Notes: a model not told the origin generated them from the sequence alone. A stretch of DNA of 64,000 nt from UBA9611 sp965237595 (GCA_965237595.1 CBDEFY010000004.1:1-64000), one strand, 5' to 3'. Shown: positions 8,946 through 17,780, numbered from the stretch's first letter. Made by a program: numbers and translations.

Positions 8946-10277
8946 ATGGGTGACGGCGACAAAACCCCTCTCCGGCTCCAGTTCAACCCCAAAGTCCGTC
9001 TGGAGTTTCACGGTGCCACCATCACTTCCGATGCCGGACTCTTGCCCATTCGAGAGCTGGATGATGCCCTGGGCCTTACCCATATTGCTGCCGACTATCT
9101 CCAGGAAAGCCGCTCCGGTCGCAACATCCGACACCACCTCGTCCCGCTGCTCAGACAGTCCATCTACAGCCGCTTGGCCGGCTACGATGACACCAATGAT
9201 GCCGAACGCCTTTCCCAAGACCCAGCCATGAGAGTCGTCGTGGGCTGGCAAGGATCAGACCGGAACGCCGCCAGCACCAACACCGTGAGCCGCTTTGAAA
9301 CTGAAACTCTGACCCAACAGGACAACCTGCAGGGGCTGGCACGAATGAATCCCCAATGGGTGGAAGATGCTATGGCCCATACTCCACACCAGCGAGTGAT
9401 TCTGGACATGGACAGCTCGGAGAGTCCAGTGCATGGCCATCAGGAGGGTGCCGCCTACAATGGGCACTTCGAGTGTGTCTGCTATCATCCCCTCTTTCTA
9501 TTCAACCAGTTCGGCGATTGTGAAGGAGCGACGCTACGCCCCGGCAACGTCCATAGCGCCGAGGGCTGGCAGGAACTCCTTGAGCCGGTGGTGAAAAGAT
9601 ACCAGAGGAAGGGACGGCGGCTGTTGTTCCGGGGTGATGCCGCCTTTGGCAAGCCAGAGGTGTACGAGTACTTGGAACAAGAGATGATTGGGTACGCCAT
9701 CCGGCTTTCAGCTAACGCGGTACTTCAGAGAGAAATCGCGCACCTGCTGGTACGACCTGCCGACTGGTCTTCCAGGAGGCCGATCGTCTCCTACTACGAC
9801 TTCACTTACCAGGCCCAGAGCTGGAGTATTTCCCGGCGAGTAGTAGCCAAGGTGGAGTGGCATCAGGGGGAGTTATTTCCCAGGGTAGGCTTCATCGTGA
9901 CCAACCTGAGCTATCCACCCAAAGGCATAGTCCGCTTTTACAATGGCCGTGGCACAGCGGAGCAGTGGATCAAGGAGGGCAAGTACGCCCTGAACTGGAC
10001 CAGACTGTCCTGTCACAAGTTCGTGGCCAACCAGGCGAGGCTATGGCTGTTCGTTCTGGCGTACAATCTGGGAAACTTCATGAGAAGGTTGGCTTTGCCG
10101 GAGGATATGAAGCATTGGACTCTGACCAGTCTTCAGACTAGGCTGATCAAGACGGGTGGGCGACTGGTACGCCATGCCAGGAGGATGGTGTTTCAGCTTG
10201 CCGAGGTGCTGGTGACCAGGGAAATGCTCACCGGGATACTAGAACGGATCAGCCGGCTTCGGCTGGCACCTGGCTAG
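8946..10277 (+). CDS. IS1380-family transposase
   Basis: Intact 443-aa DDE transposase. The catalytic set fits IS1380: Asp in ILDMDSSESPV, Asp in LFRGDAAFGKPE and Glu in GTAEQWIKEGKYAL. The ORF fills most of an element that must lie within about 8750-10320. I compared the flanks by eye and could not find clear terminal repeats. A CCGGAGG ribosome site precedes ATG 8946. Confidence 0.9.
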   Translation: MGDGDKTPLRLQFNPKVRLEFHGATITSDAGLLPIRELDDALGLTHIAADYLQESRSGRNIRHHLVPLLRQSIYSRLAGYDDTNDAERLSQDPAMRVVVGWQGSDRNAASTNTVSRFETETLTQQDNLQGLARMNPQWVEDAMAHTPHQRVILDMDSSESPVHGHQEGAAYNGHFECVCYHPLFLFNQFGDCEGATLRPGNVHSAEGWQELLEPVVKRYQRKGRRLLFRGDAAFGKPEVYEYLEQEMIGYAIRLSANAVLQREIAHLLVRPADWSSRRPIVSYYDFTYQAQSWSISRRVVAKVEWHQGELFPRVGFIVTNLSYPPKGIVRFYNGRGTAEQWIKEGKYALNWTRLSCHKFVANQARLWLFVLAYNLGNFMRRLALPEDMKHWTLTSLQTRLIKTGGRLVRHARRMVFQLAEVLVTREMLTGILERISRLRLAPG

Positions 10278-10443
10278 CTTGCTTTGAGAGCACCGGTATT
10301 TAGGACAGTTATGGGGTCGTCAAGAGTAAATGGGCCGCCACGAGGGAGACGCTTGGGCAAGGGCAGAGGATTTGGAATTTCTACGCTCGTTAGGACGATG
10401 GATATCCTATGAGAGTGGAGCAATTGAGTGAATCGGAGCGCAG

Positions 10444-10472
10444 TTGACGCGCTCAGGATACCGTACTATAGT
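10444..10472 (+). promoter_or_regulatory. Sigma-70-like promoter in an intergenic gap
   Basis: TTGACG (10444-10449), a 17-bp spacer, then TATAGT (10467-10472). No plus-strand gene follows before the convergent gene at 10603; the next element is a strong hairpin at 10533-10571. This would give a transcript of under 100 nt. The 325-bp gap 10278-10602 holds nothing else I can support. Confidence 0.4.
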
Positions 10473-10532
10473 TCCCGCCGCACAGGATGACACCGGTTCA
10501 GGGAAATCAGGTTGATCTGGGAAATTCAGGCT

Positions 10533-10571
10533 AAGACCACCGCCCTAAGAGATTCTCCGGGCGGTGGTCTT
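10533..10571. terminator. 13-bp perfect hairpin between convergent transcription units
   Basis: AAGACCACCGCCC pairs perfectly with GGGCGGTGGTCTT (10559-10571) around a 13-nt loop. It sits 32 bp past the end of the minus-strand protease-like gene. The U-tract is weak on both strands (TCTTAT; TCTTAG), so termination efficiency is uncertain. Confidence 0.55.
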
Positions 10572-10602
10572 ATGGCTAATGGACCGCTTGAATGGCGTTG
10601 AT

Positions 10603-11355
10603 TCAAGGGATGGAGTGACCCAGGCGTGACTCGATGTTCTCTTCGATTACCTCTAGATGGTGGTGACACCATTCTTTGGTGTGGATAGAGCCGGTGGAGG
10701 CCATGATGCACTCCTCGTCTTCGCACTCGTCGTCCTCCCCGTGGTGGTTGGCGCCGAGAAGATGTCCCATCACATGAACGATGAGCAGGGGTCCCCATTC
10801 CGGGTGTTTGGGGTAGTGCTGTACGATCAATTCTCCGCCCGCCCGTCTGGCCAGCCCATCGAACCGGGTGGAAGTGTCGGCGGTGATGGCGATGAGCAGA
10901 TTCCCCGAAACCCTCCTAGTCTGCGTCTCTGCCGCGGCGAGGCGCTGGGAGATATGACCCCCAGAGTTATCTGAGTCCCAGGTCTGGAGGGACGCTACAT
11001 CAATCTCGATTCTCACCGGTGCCAGTATCCGGTTAACGTTCTCCAGCATCTGGCGCACCTGACTCTTCCAGTGGAGGTCGGCTTGCTCAATGAAATTTTC
11101 GTCGACGGTTACGTCTGCCAAAACGTGTAGCTTGCCCCCGGGCCCTTCGTCCCAATCGACGTCCACTCCAGAGAGCAAGGCCCCTTCGTGTGCCGCGATG
11201 CTGTAATCCTCGTCCGGAGCGGATCTGTCCACTAGATAGACGCGCTGGTTCTCGGACAGGCTGACCGGGAGGATGAACAGGGTCATCGCCACGGCCAGAG
11301 TCAACATTCCGACACCCAGGGAGGACCGGGAGATTCCGGCTGTTCGTTTCATCAC
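10603..11355 (-). CDS. Exported metzincin-like protein lacking the catalytic Glu
   Basis: 250 aa with an N-terminal signal/anchor (VGMLTLAVAMTLFILPVSL). The C-terminal third has HVMGHLLGANHHGEDD ... CIMAS, which aligns with the reprolysin/metzincin motif HExxHxxGxxH plus a Cys-Ile-Met turn. All three zinc-binding His are present but the catalytic Glu is Val (GTG instead of GAG, a one-base change). The middle region (FDGLARRAGG) also resembles adamalysin-type domains. The protein may bind zinc without proteolysis. It stands alone on the minus strand. Confidence 0.65.
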   Translation of the reverse strand: MMKRTAGISRSSLGVGMLTLAVAMTLFILPVSLSENQRVYLVDRSAPDEDYSIAAHEGALLSGVDVDWDEGPGGKLHVLADVTVDENFIEQADLHWKSQVRQMLENVNRILAPVRIEIDVASLQTWDSDNSGGHISQRLAAAETQTRRVSGNLLIAITADTSTRFDGLARRAGGELIVQHYPKHPEWGPLLIVHVMGHLLGANHHGEDDECEDEECIMASTGSIHTKEWCHHHLEVIEENIESRLGHSIP

Positions 11356-11487
11356 TTGCGTCCCTCCCGAGATAGTTTCCCCGCTTCCTTGGGGGCTACC
11401 CCAAGACGGCGTCCAGTATGAACCGGAAGAACTAATTGCTCACGGTCATGTAATTTCCAGTGATGAGCAACACCTCGAATCAAGCCA

Positions 11488-11646
11488 TCAACAAGCTCTG
11501 CCCGACCGGGGCTGACTTTCTTGGCCCTCCGGGCCGCGGCCGACGGCCAACCTAATCCAGTTGGCCAGATTGTCAGTGTCCACGTCCTTCAGGAGGTAAC
11601 CATTCACCCCGGCCCGGTACGCTTGACGTCGCTCATCGGGGTCTAG
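11488..11646 (-). pseudogene. C-terminal half of a response-regulator receiver domain, split by IS1182
   Basis: Reads DPDERRQAYRAGVNGYLLKD then VDTDNLANWIRLAV, the alpha4-beta5-alpha5 part of a CheY-like receiver. It continues exactly from the N-terminal half at 13127-13381 once the insertion and one CTAG copy are removed. No HTH output domain follows; the tail is short and basic. Confidence 0.85.
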
Positions 11647-13126
11647 GAGCCTGTCTGGGTAATTGCTAATGGGAGTTGGGGCGTTAGGGGTAAGTCTTTG
11701 CTGCCGTCGGGGCTCCTGATCAGCGGGCGTCAAACATAGACTCTTACGCCACTACTCGACTCCCTGGCTTAGTGTGGCTTGTTTTCAGGGCAGAGAAGAG
11801 CTTGAGCAGGTTGTGTCCGGCGCATATTAGCTTCCACTCCAACTTCACCTTCTCTAATCCTCGGAGCAGAAACTGCCGGAAGCCCCGGCCCTGTTTGATC
11901 TGCCCGAAGACCGGCTCCACCGTCCCCATTCTCAGGGCGTAGCGTTGCCGACCCCGCTGGGTTCTCAGCTTTCGACGCATCCGGTCCGCCGTCGACAGAT
12001 GCCTGGGAATCCGACCTCGGGGTGCCGACGGTATCACCGTTCCATGCCGGGTCTTATCTGGTGGGATGAAGGGGTCTACCCCCAGGGCGTATAGCTCTTC
12101 TACAGCTTGGGCCGAGTAGTAACCAGCATCGGCTGATGCCTCTCTGGGCAGAGTGCCGGTATTGTCTTCGATCTCCTTCACCAGGGGTAGGGCCCAGCCG
12201 TGGTCCGAGGGTTGCTTGGTAACATCGGCCGCCACGATGACCTGATAAGCGCTGTCCACCGCCGCCTGACAGTTGTAAGATTGGCTGAACTCCTTGCCCC
12301 CGGGCCCTGGCATTATTCGGGAGTCCGGGTCGGTGAAGTTCCGCTGGGCCTTATCCTCCGGGACTTCCTTTCCGTGGATTTGGGCCTCCGCTTCCAGGGC
12401 CTCCTGAGCCTCTCTAATCCTTTTCAGTCGGCTTTCTCGAAAGGCCAACTCCACGGGTAACTCATCCCCGCGACGGTCCTTCCCGTAGCACCGGTCCTCC
12501 GCTTCGTCCGCCTCCTGAGCCCTCCGAAATAGCTCCTCAACCTCAGCCTCCAGTCGTGCCCTTTTCTCCTTCATCTTGCCGTAGCTCATGGCCTTATGCT
12601 TGGAAGCGTTGGCCTTCACCTTAGTCCCATCCAGGGAAACGTGCCCCAGCTTGGCCAGCCCGGCCTGCCGGCATAGTTCCAACACCTTTAGGAAGAGACC
12701 ACCTAGAGCTACCAGGTGCTCCTTGCGGAAGTCGGAGATGGTGCGGAAGTCGGGAGTGTTATTGGCCGCCAGCACTCGGAAGGCGATATCCTCATGGAGA
12801 CGCTTCTCGATGCGCCGGGAGGAGGGCACCCCAGCACAGTAGGCGTATACCAGCACCTTCACCATCATCACCGGATGGTAGGGAGGATAGCCTCGCTCCT
12901 CACCCTCATACGTGCTCAGGATTTCCTTCAGGTCCAAATGGTCCACCACATCGGAGATGAAATAGGCCATATGATCTGCTGGTAGCCACTCCTGAAGGGC
13001 CACCGGCATCAGCAGCATCTGATCCGGCTCATAGCGGCGAAAGGTCTTGCTCATCCCTGCCTCCTCAACCCAGCTTGGCCTCTATTTTACCCCTAATTGC
13101 CCCGTATTACTCGGACAGGCTGCTAG
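11643..13126. mobile_element. Complete IS1182-family element with CTAG target duplication
   Basis: The element proper is 11647-13122 (1476 bp). Its ends are imperfect inverted repeats: GAGCCTGTCTGGGTAAT at the left and, read inward, CAGCCTGTCCGAGTAAT at the right. The tetranucleotide CTAG flanks it at 11643-11646 and 13123-13126. Removing the element and one CTAG restores the receiver-domain frame (TSYL-DPDERR), so the boundaries are firm. It carries one transposase gene. Confidence 0.92.
11744..13054 (-). CDS. IS1182-family transposase
   Basis: 436-aa transposase of the IS5-related IS1182 type. N-terminal DUF772-like region (FRRYEPDQMLLMP ... GYPPYHPVMMVKVLVYAYC), catalytic Asp in HVSLDGTKVKANAS, a coiled-coil insertion (RARLEAEVEELFRRAQEAD), then DAGYYSAQAVEEL and VEPVFGQIKQGRGFRQFLLRG. 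It looks intact and fills the element between its terminal repeats, so the copy may still be active. Confidence 0.92.
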   Translation of the reverse strand: MSKTFRRYEPDQMLLMPVALQEWLPADHMAYFISDVVDHLDLKEILSTYEGEERGYPPYHPVMMVKVLVYAYCAGVPSSRRIEKRLHEDIAFRVLAANNTPDFRTISDFRKEHLVALGGLFLKVLELCRQAGLAKLGHVSLDGTKVKANASKHKAMSYGKMKEKRARLEAEVEELFRRAQEADEAEDRCYGKDRRGDELPVELAFRESRLKRIREAQEALEAEAQIHGKEVPEDKAQRNFTDPDSRIMPGPGGKEFSQSYNCQAAVDSAYQVIVAADVTKQPSDHGWALPLVKEIEDNTGTLPREASADAGYYSAQAVEELYALGVDPFIPPDKTRHGTVIPSAPRGRIPRHLSTADRMRRKLRTQRGRQRYALRMGTVEPVFGQIKQGRGFRQFLLRGLEKVKLEWKLICAGHNLLKLFSALKTSHTKPGSRVVA

Positions 13127-13381
13127 GTAAGAGGTTAGGACGGTGACCTTAGTCCGGTCGCCGGCAGCCAGCGCCCGCCGGCAGATGTCGATACCGTTCG
13201 CCTGCTTCATCTTGGTGTCGATTAGCACCACATCCGGACTAAGTCCCGCGATGTCCCGGATGGCCTCTTCGCCGTCGGAGGTAGACCCAACCACGTCCAG
13301 GCCGGGCATGGATGCCAGGCGGCGGGCGAGGATTTCCCTGACGGGAGGGTTTTCGTCGATCAAGAAAATTCGGATACTCAT
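13127..13381 (-). pseudogene. N-terminal half of a response-regulator receiver domain
   Basis: ATG at 13381 (MSIRIFLIDENPPVREIL) begins a receiver domain with phospho-acceptor DVVLIDTK and the beta4 end VTVLTSYL, where the IS1182 copy inserted. The joined gene would encode about 137 aa, a single receiver domain. It lies just downstream of the intact DevR/DevS-like pair and probably belonged to that signalling group. Confidence 0.85.
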
Positions 13382-13457
13382 AACAACTTCACGATACGGC
13401 AGCATGCGATGGGGCCGAGAGTGCCGAAGGTAATCGTTCCAGTAGGCCGGTTGGGCA

Positions 13458-13495
13458 TAAAAAGAGGGCCGAATGGTGAATTGACCACCCGGCCC
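13458..13495 (-). terminator. Rho-independent terminator of the two-component operon
   Basis: On the minus strand GGGCCG ... CGGCCC encloses GGTG ... CACC and is followed by TCTTTTTATG. It lies about 35 bp past the stop of the response regulator. Confidence 0.8.
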
Positions 13496-13529
13496 ATTGA
13501 ATTCGGGGTTAAGTATGCGGGGGCTTACC

Positions 13530-14189
13530 TTATGCGCTGTAGTCCCGGCGCGCCCGTCGCTCAGCCAGGAAAGCCGCCGCTTGAGACCGGCGGGACACCT
13601 CCAGCTTGTCCAGGATGTTGCTCACGTAGTTCTTGACCGTCTTGTCGCTCAGGTTGATCTGCCCCGCAATCTCCCGGTTGGTCTGGCCTTCGGCGATCAA
13701 CTCCAGAATTTTATGTTCCTGCTCGGTCAACTGGGCCATAACGTCTTGTTCCTTGCCCCGGCGTACGCGGTCAAGGACGGCGGCGGTGACTGTCGGGTCC
13801 AGCAGCGACTGGCCGGAGCCCACCCGTCGGATGGCGTCGACAATCTCCTGGGAGCGGATCTCCTTCAGCAGATACCCGGAGGCCCCGGCCATGATGGAAC
13901 CCATCACGGCTTCCTCGTCGCTATATGAGGTCAGCATCAGGACTTTGACATCGGCGTTCTCGTCGCGTATGTCGCGGCAGGCCTCGATGCCGGAGCCGTC
14001 TGGCAGGCGGATGTCCATCACCACCACGTCCGGGACGGAATCGCGGGCTTTTTCCACGGCCTCGGCAACGGTTCCAGCCTCGGCTACAACTGACAGGTCC
14101 TCCTGCCGGGATATCAGCATAGCCAGCCCTTTGCGGACAATGTCATGGTCGTCGACGATGAGTATCTTCAGTTTGTCGTTCGATGCCAT
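13530..14189 (-). CDS. NarL/FixJ (DevR-like) response regulator
   Basis: 219 aa from ATG 14189. Receiver domain at 7-122 with acidic pocket DD13-14, phospho-Asp D59 (VVVMDIRLPDG), Thr in MLTSYS and Lys in YLLKE. The C-terminal LuxR-type HTH (LTEQEHKILELIAEGQTNRE, then IAGQINLSDKTVKNYVSNIL) binds DNA. It follows the histidine kinase by 61 bp in the same direction. The pairing resembles DevS/DevR, which respond to redox or gas signals, but the ligand here is unknown. Confidence 0.92.
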   Translation of the reverse strand: MASNDKLKILIVDDHDIVRKGLAMLISRQEDLSVVAEAGTVAEAVEKARDSVPDVVVMDIRLPDGSGIEACRDIRDENADVKVLMLTSYSDEEAVMGSIMAGASGYLLKEIRSQEIVDAIRRVGSGQSLLDPTVTAAVLDRVRRGKEQDVMAQLTEQEHKILELIAEGQTNREIAGQINLSDKTVKNYVSNILDKLEVSRRSQAAAFLAERRARRDYSA

Positions 14190-14250
14190 CTCGCTTACCT
14201 CAGTTGGGCGCCGGCCTTCGTATGACCGTCGGCCCAGTGGCAGGTCTAGG

Positions 14251-15840
14251 TTACACCAGTGGCGACGGGACCGTGGGAACGGGGACCGGGACCTTGATGT
14301 CCAACTTGGTGCCGTTGCCAGGAGAGCTTTCGATGTACAGCACTCCGCCCAAGCGCTCGGTCCGGTCCTTGATGTTGGGAAGGCCGTAACCCCGGCCCAA
14401 CTCGGCGGTCTCCGGGTCAAAGCCGTCTCCGTCGTCGGCGATGGTCAAGCAAATGTCGCCTTCGCAGACGGCCAAGGACACTGATACCTTCTTGGCGTGG
14501 GCATATTTCTCGATGTTGGAGAAGGACTCTTGGAGGATATGCCAGATGTTCACGAAATAGCGTTCGGACAGCAGGGACGGGTCAATATCCAGGTCAACTG
14601 TGACGGAGACGCCGGCGCGGTCCTCCAGGTAGCCGACCAGCGAGGCCAGGGCCTCTTCCAAGCGTCTTCCCTGTAGTTCCGTTGGGCGCAGGTCCATGAT
14701 GTAGCGGCGGATGTCTCCAATGACTTGGTTGAGGTCGTTGACGACTTCTTCGAGCCGAGGCCTTACGTTCTCCGGCTCTTCTCCGGCCTGGGCGGCGATG
14801 TCCTCCAACGTCAGACCCACGGCGTACATGGACTGGATCACGCCGTCGTGGAGGTCCCGGCCGATGCGGTCGCGCTCGTCGGCCGCCGCCAACCGCTGGG
14901 ACTGGTCCTGCTGTCGGAGGTACAGGTCGATGTTCTCCATGGCCACCGACAATTGGTCGGCCAGGGTTTCCAGTGTTTTGACGTCGCTGTCGTCGAAGAT
15001 GTAGGACTCCATGCCGTCGATGTTGATCACGGCTACGGTTTCGTCCTTGACCATCACTGGGACCGCCAGTTCGGCGGCGGTCTCGAACCCGGCCACGGCA
15101 TGGTAGCGGGAATCTTCTAGGACATCGTTGCATAGGGCGGTCTGGCCGGTGCGGGCGACCCAGGCGGCGATGCCCCGGTCTAGGGGCCGGTGGGTACCCA
15201 GGGGAATCTTGCCTTCGAGCAGCCCGGCCAAGGCCCGTATCTGGATGGCGTTGTTCTCCCGGTCCACCCAGAAAATCTGCACGTTCTGGTACTGGAATCC
15301 CTCCCGCAGCAGCTCGGCCACCTTTTTCAGCAGGAGATCCAAATCAAAGATGCGGGTCAGTTCCCGGCCCATCAAGTTCAGTACATCGAGCTGGGCGGAA
15401 CGGCGGGTCTCGGCCTCGAAGAGGCGGGCGTTCTCGATGGCCACCGCGGCTTGGGCGGCGAATAGCGTTACGATATTTTCGTCTTCGGCGGAGAATTCTC
15501 CCGCGCCGATCTTGTCGGCCAGGTACAGATTGCCCAAGACGACGCCCTTGAAGATGATGGGCACGCCCAGGAAGCTGCGCATGTCGGGGTGATTGGCGGG
15601 GAAACCGCTGGACTCGGGGTGCTGGCTTAGGTCGGCCAAGCGAAGGGATTGTCCCTCCCGAAGCACCACGCCCAAGACTCCTTTGCCCTCCGGTGGTTTG
15701 CCGATTCTGTTCCGGTCCCGTTGAGATACGCCCGATGTTATGAACTGGTCCAGGGACCCGTCTTGACCCAGGATTCCCAGGGCGCTATAGGTGGCGGAAA
15801 CCAATTCCCGGCTAAGGTCGGCCACCTGCTGCAACACCAT
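14251..15840 (-). CDS. GAF-GAF sensor histidine kinase (DevS-like)
   Basis: 529 aa as started at ATG 15840: GAF domain 1 (about 1-140), GAF domain 2 (about 165-310), HisKA_3 dimerisation helix with phospho-His H331 (RDLHDGVIQSMYAVGL), and HATPase_c with ADDGDGFDP and GYGLPNIKDR. The frame remains coding-like upstream to a TAA near 15920 (LHDAIRTLSSNLSLE directly before the Met), so the true start may be a non-AUG codon upstream or the N-terminus has been clipped. No membrane segment, so it is a cytosolic sensor. Cognate regulator lies immediately downstream. Confidence 0.88.
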   Translation of the reverse strand: MVLQQVADLSRELVSATYSALGILGQDGSLDQFITSGVSQRDRNRIGKPPEGKGVLGVVLREGQSLRLADLSQHPESSGFPANHPDMRSFLGVPIIFKGVVLGNLYLADKIGAGEFSAEDENIVTLFAAQAAVAIENARLFEAETRRSAQLDVLNLMGRELTRIFDLDLLLKKVAELLREGFQYQNVQIFWVDRENNAIQIRALAGLLEGKIPLGTHRPLDRGIAAWVARTGQTALCNDVLEDSRYHAVAGFETAAELAVPVMVKDETVAVINIDGMESYIFDDSDVKTLETLADQLSVAMENIDLYLRQQDQSQRLAAADERDRIGRDLHDGVIQSMYAVGLTLEDIAAQAGEEPENVRPRLEEVVNDLNQVIGDIRRYIMDLRPTELQGRRLEEALASLVGYLEDRAGVSVTVDLDIDPSLLSERYFVNIWHILQESFSNIEKYAHAKKVSVSLAVCEGDICLTIADDGDGFDPETAELGRGYGLPNIKDRTERLGGVLYIESSPGNGTKLDIKVPVPVPTVPSPLV

Positions 15841-16241
15841 CTCCAGGGAAAGGTTGGAGCTAAGAGTCCGGATGGCATCGTGAAGGGCGGCGCCCTCGGT
15901 GTCGACCAGCCTTGGAGTTTAGGGCCACTGGGGTCTAAGCTGTGGGGATTTTTCGGTGAGGCGGTCATAGGTCGTTGTCAAAACCCTTTGTATAGAACAT
16001 TATAGCCAGCGGCCACCGGCAGAGGAACTCGCACCGTACTGACCAGGCCAAGAATCCAATATGACCATTGGCCCGGCGATAATCAGTCCATCTGGCCCTT
16101 TGGCGGCTCTGGCAACCACGATAAAGTCGATGTACGGAGAGGACGACACCAGCGGACCGGTCAGGGCCTTAAGGCCCAGGGAACGCAACCGGCCTCTCCA
16201 CCGCTCCAGGCGCATTCGGGAATCTCAACTAGGAGGTGAGC

Positions 16242-16400
16242 ATGGTTCTTAAGTTCATCCAAGAACATGCCTGGAAGTTCCCTAGTAGGCCCCCGCTGGC
16301 CTTTAAGTGCGGAACTAAGGGAGTTCCGGAGGGTTCTCCGGAACCTGTTCCAGGGCTCAGCGGGGGCGGCCGAGTCCATAAACCCTGCCTCAATATTTGA
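16242..16400 (+). CDS. Possible 52-aa leader peptide or small protein
   Basis: ATG 16242 has a near-ideal site (AGGAGGTGAGC) five to six bases upstream and encodes 52 aa (MVLKFIQEHAWKFPSRPP ...). The same DNA folds into strong nested hairpins (16289-16367). It is the only supportable ORF between the kinase and the flavin oxidoreductase. I do not recognise it; it may be a regulatory leader. The rest of 15921-16629 holds no other clear gene. Confidence 0.3.
   Translation: MVLKFIQEHAWKFPSRPPLAFKCGTKGVPEGSPEPVPGLSGGGRVHKPCLNI
16289..16367 (+). other. Nested inverted repeats, candidate structured RNA
   Basis: GCCCCCGCTG (16289-16298) pairs with CAGCGGGGGC (16358-16367). Inside, GTTCCGGAG (16323-16331) pairs with CTCCGGAAC (16336-16344) over a GGTT loop. 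An alternative helix GGAACT/AGTTCC (16311-16316/16322-16327) would exclude the inner one. A terminator hairpin follows at 16545-16583, so the layout resembles an attenuated leader. Confidence 0.35.
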
Positions 16401-16544
16401 TTAACAGCCTAATACCATCACTTCCGCCCCGCAGGCCGTTGTTAGGCAGGCGCGGCAGGCGACAAGGCGGACGCAACGGTAGGCTCATTCGGTCAGATAG
16501 ACCGCTATGAAAGACGAGGTTGTGGGTAACGGACAAAGTACTTT

Positions 16545-16583
16545 AAGAGACCAGGCGACGGAGATGTTTTGCCTGGTCTCTTT
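16545..16583 (+). terminator. Terminator hairpin in the leader of the flavin oxidoreductase
   Basis: AAGAGACCAGGC (16545-16556) pairs with GCCTGGTCTCTT (16571-16582), followed by TACGTTTT. It lies 47 bp before the oxidoreductase start, so it either ends an upstream small transcript or attenuates this gene. Confidence 0.65.
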
Positions 16584-16629
16584 ACGTTTTCGACGGCGTA
16601 ATAAGTGGAGGAGCAAGGAGCGGTACGAC

Positions 16630-17715
16630 ATGAAATTCGGACTGTTCTACCTGTTTAGCGACTTTGGCGACATTCCTCAAGACCAGATTTTCAACGAAGT
16701 TTTGGAGGAGATCGAGTACGGCGAGGAACTCGGCTTCGATTCGGTGTGGCTGCCCGAGCACCATTTTGCGGTCTATGGTATGTTGGGCAACCCGCTGACC
16801 ATGGCGGCGGCCATATCACAGCGGACCCATCACATGAAGATCGGCACCGCAATTATGGTGCTTCCCTTTCAGCACCCGCTGCGGGTCGCTGAAGACGCAG
16901 CCCTGGTGGACACCCTCAGCGGCGGAAGGCTGATGTTGGGAGTGGGCCGCGGGTATCAGCCCCCAGAGTTCAAGGGGTTCGGCGTTCCCCAAGAAGACTC
17001 CCGGTTGATGTTCCTGGAGGCCTTCGAAATCCTCCGCCGGTCCCTCAGCGGCGAGAAGTTCGCCTATGAAGGCGCCCACTGGCAGATAAAGGAACCTACA
17101 GAGACCTTCCCCAAGCCCATCCAGAAGCCCCATCCGCCGTTCTACATGGCGGCGGTGAGCCCGGCCAGTTATGAGGTCGCGGCAAAATTCGGCATCTCCC
17201 TGCTCCGGTCACCCCAGTTCACCAACCTGGGCACGGTGGCGGAGGCCTACGACGGGTACCGGAAGATGATGTCGGACCAGGGCTTCAACGCCGACGCCAT
17301 GGATCAGCCATTCTCGGTCAGGACCTTTGTGGCCCCCACCGACGAAGAGGCAAAGGCCGAGACCAAGCATGTGGTGTGGTTCTATCACTTGCTGGCCACC
17401 CTTCTGCCCGGGGCTCCAGGCCGTCCGGCCCCGGCAACGGGCTACGAAGACTACCCCAGAGATCCCAGTCTGCTGTCCAAGATAACCACCGAGGACGTAT
17501 GGGAGCGGGGCACCTGCTTCGGTTCTCCAGAGCGGGTAATCGGCCAGATGAAGCGATACATGCACGAGGCGGAAGCGACCAGCTTCCTGCACCAGATGCG
17601 CATTGGAGGTCTGGAACACAAGAAGGTGATGCGTTCCATGGAGCTGTTCGCCCAAGACGTGATGCCTGCGCTCAGAGAAGAGGAGGCCAAGATGGGGGTT
17701 ACCATACTCGCATAG
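16630..17715 (+). CDS. Luciferase-like (LLM) flavin-dependent monooxygenase
   Basis: 361 aa from ATG 16630, chosen because AAGGAG precedes it and MKFGLFYLF is the conserved N-terminus; the open frame extends upstream without a site. Bacterial luciferase-like TIM barrel: GFDSVWLPEHHF, IGTAIMVLPFQHPLRVAEDA, LSGGRLMLGVGRGYQPPEF, then KPIQKPHPPFYMAA and a C-terminal FGSPERVIGQM. Such enzymes use reduced flavin and O2 to oxidise carbon or sulfur substrates; the substrate is unknown. Its own terminator follows. Confidence 0.9.
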   Translation: MKFGLFYLFSDFGDIPQDQIFNEVLEEIEYGEELGFDSVWLPEHHFAVYGMLGNPLTMAAAISQRTHHMKIGTAIMVLPFQHPLRVAEDAALVDTLSGGRLMLGVGRGYQPPEFKGFGVPQEDSRLMFLEAFEILRRSLSGEKFAYEGAHWQIKEPTETFPKPIQKPHPPFYMAAVSPASYEVAAKFGISLLRSPQFTNLGTVAEAYDGYRKMMSDQGFNADAMDQPFSVRTFVAPTDEEAKAETKHVVWFYHLLATLLPGAPGRPAPATGYEDYPRDPSLLSKITTEDVWERGTCFGSPERVIGQMKRYMHEAEATSFLHQMRIGGLEHKKVMRSMELFAQDVMPALREEEAKMGVTILA

Positions 17716-17747
17716 CCGCGAAAAGCCTCAGAAATTCAGGAATCGCC

Positions 17748-17780
17748 AGACCGGCAGCGGCCGCTGCCGGTCTTTTCTTT
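17748..17780 (+). terminator. Rho-independent terminator after the LLM gene
   Basis: AGACCGGCAGC and GCTGCCGGTCT form an 11-bp stem over a GGCC loop, followed by TTTCTTT. The tubulin-like gene ends in a very similar hairpin. Confidence 0.85.

Noticed and set aside
8749..10330. Terminal repeats of the IS1380 copy
   Set aside because: By-eye comparison of AACTGTCCTAAATACCGG (right, reversed) with the left flank gave no convincing match.
16000..16215. 71-aa minus-strand ORF upstream of the histidine kinase
   Set aside because: No ribosome site, no recognised motif and no conservation evidence; it may be a relic but cannot be supported.
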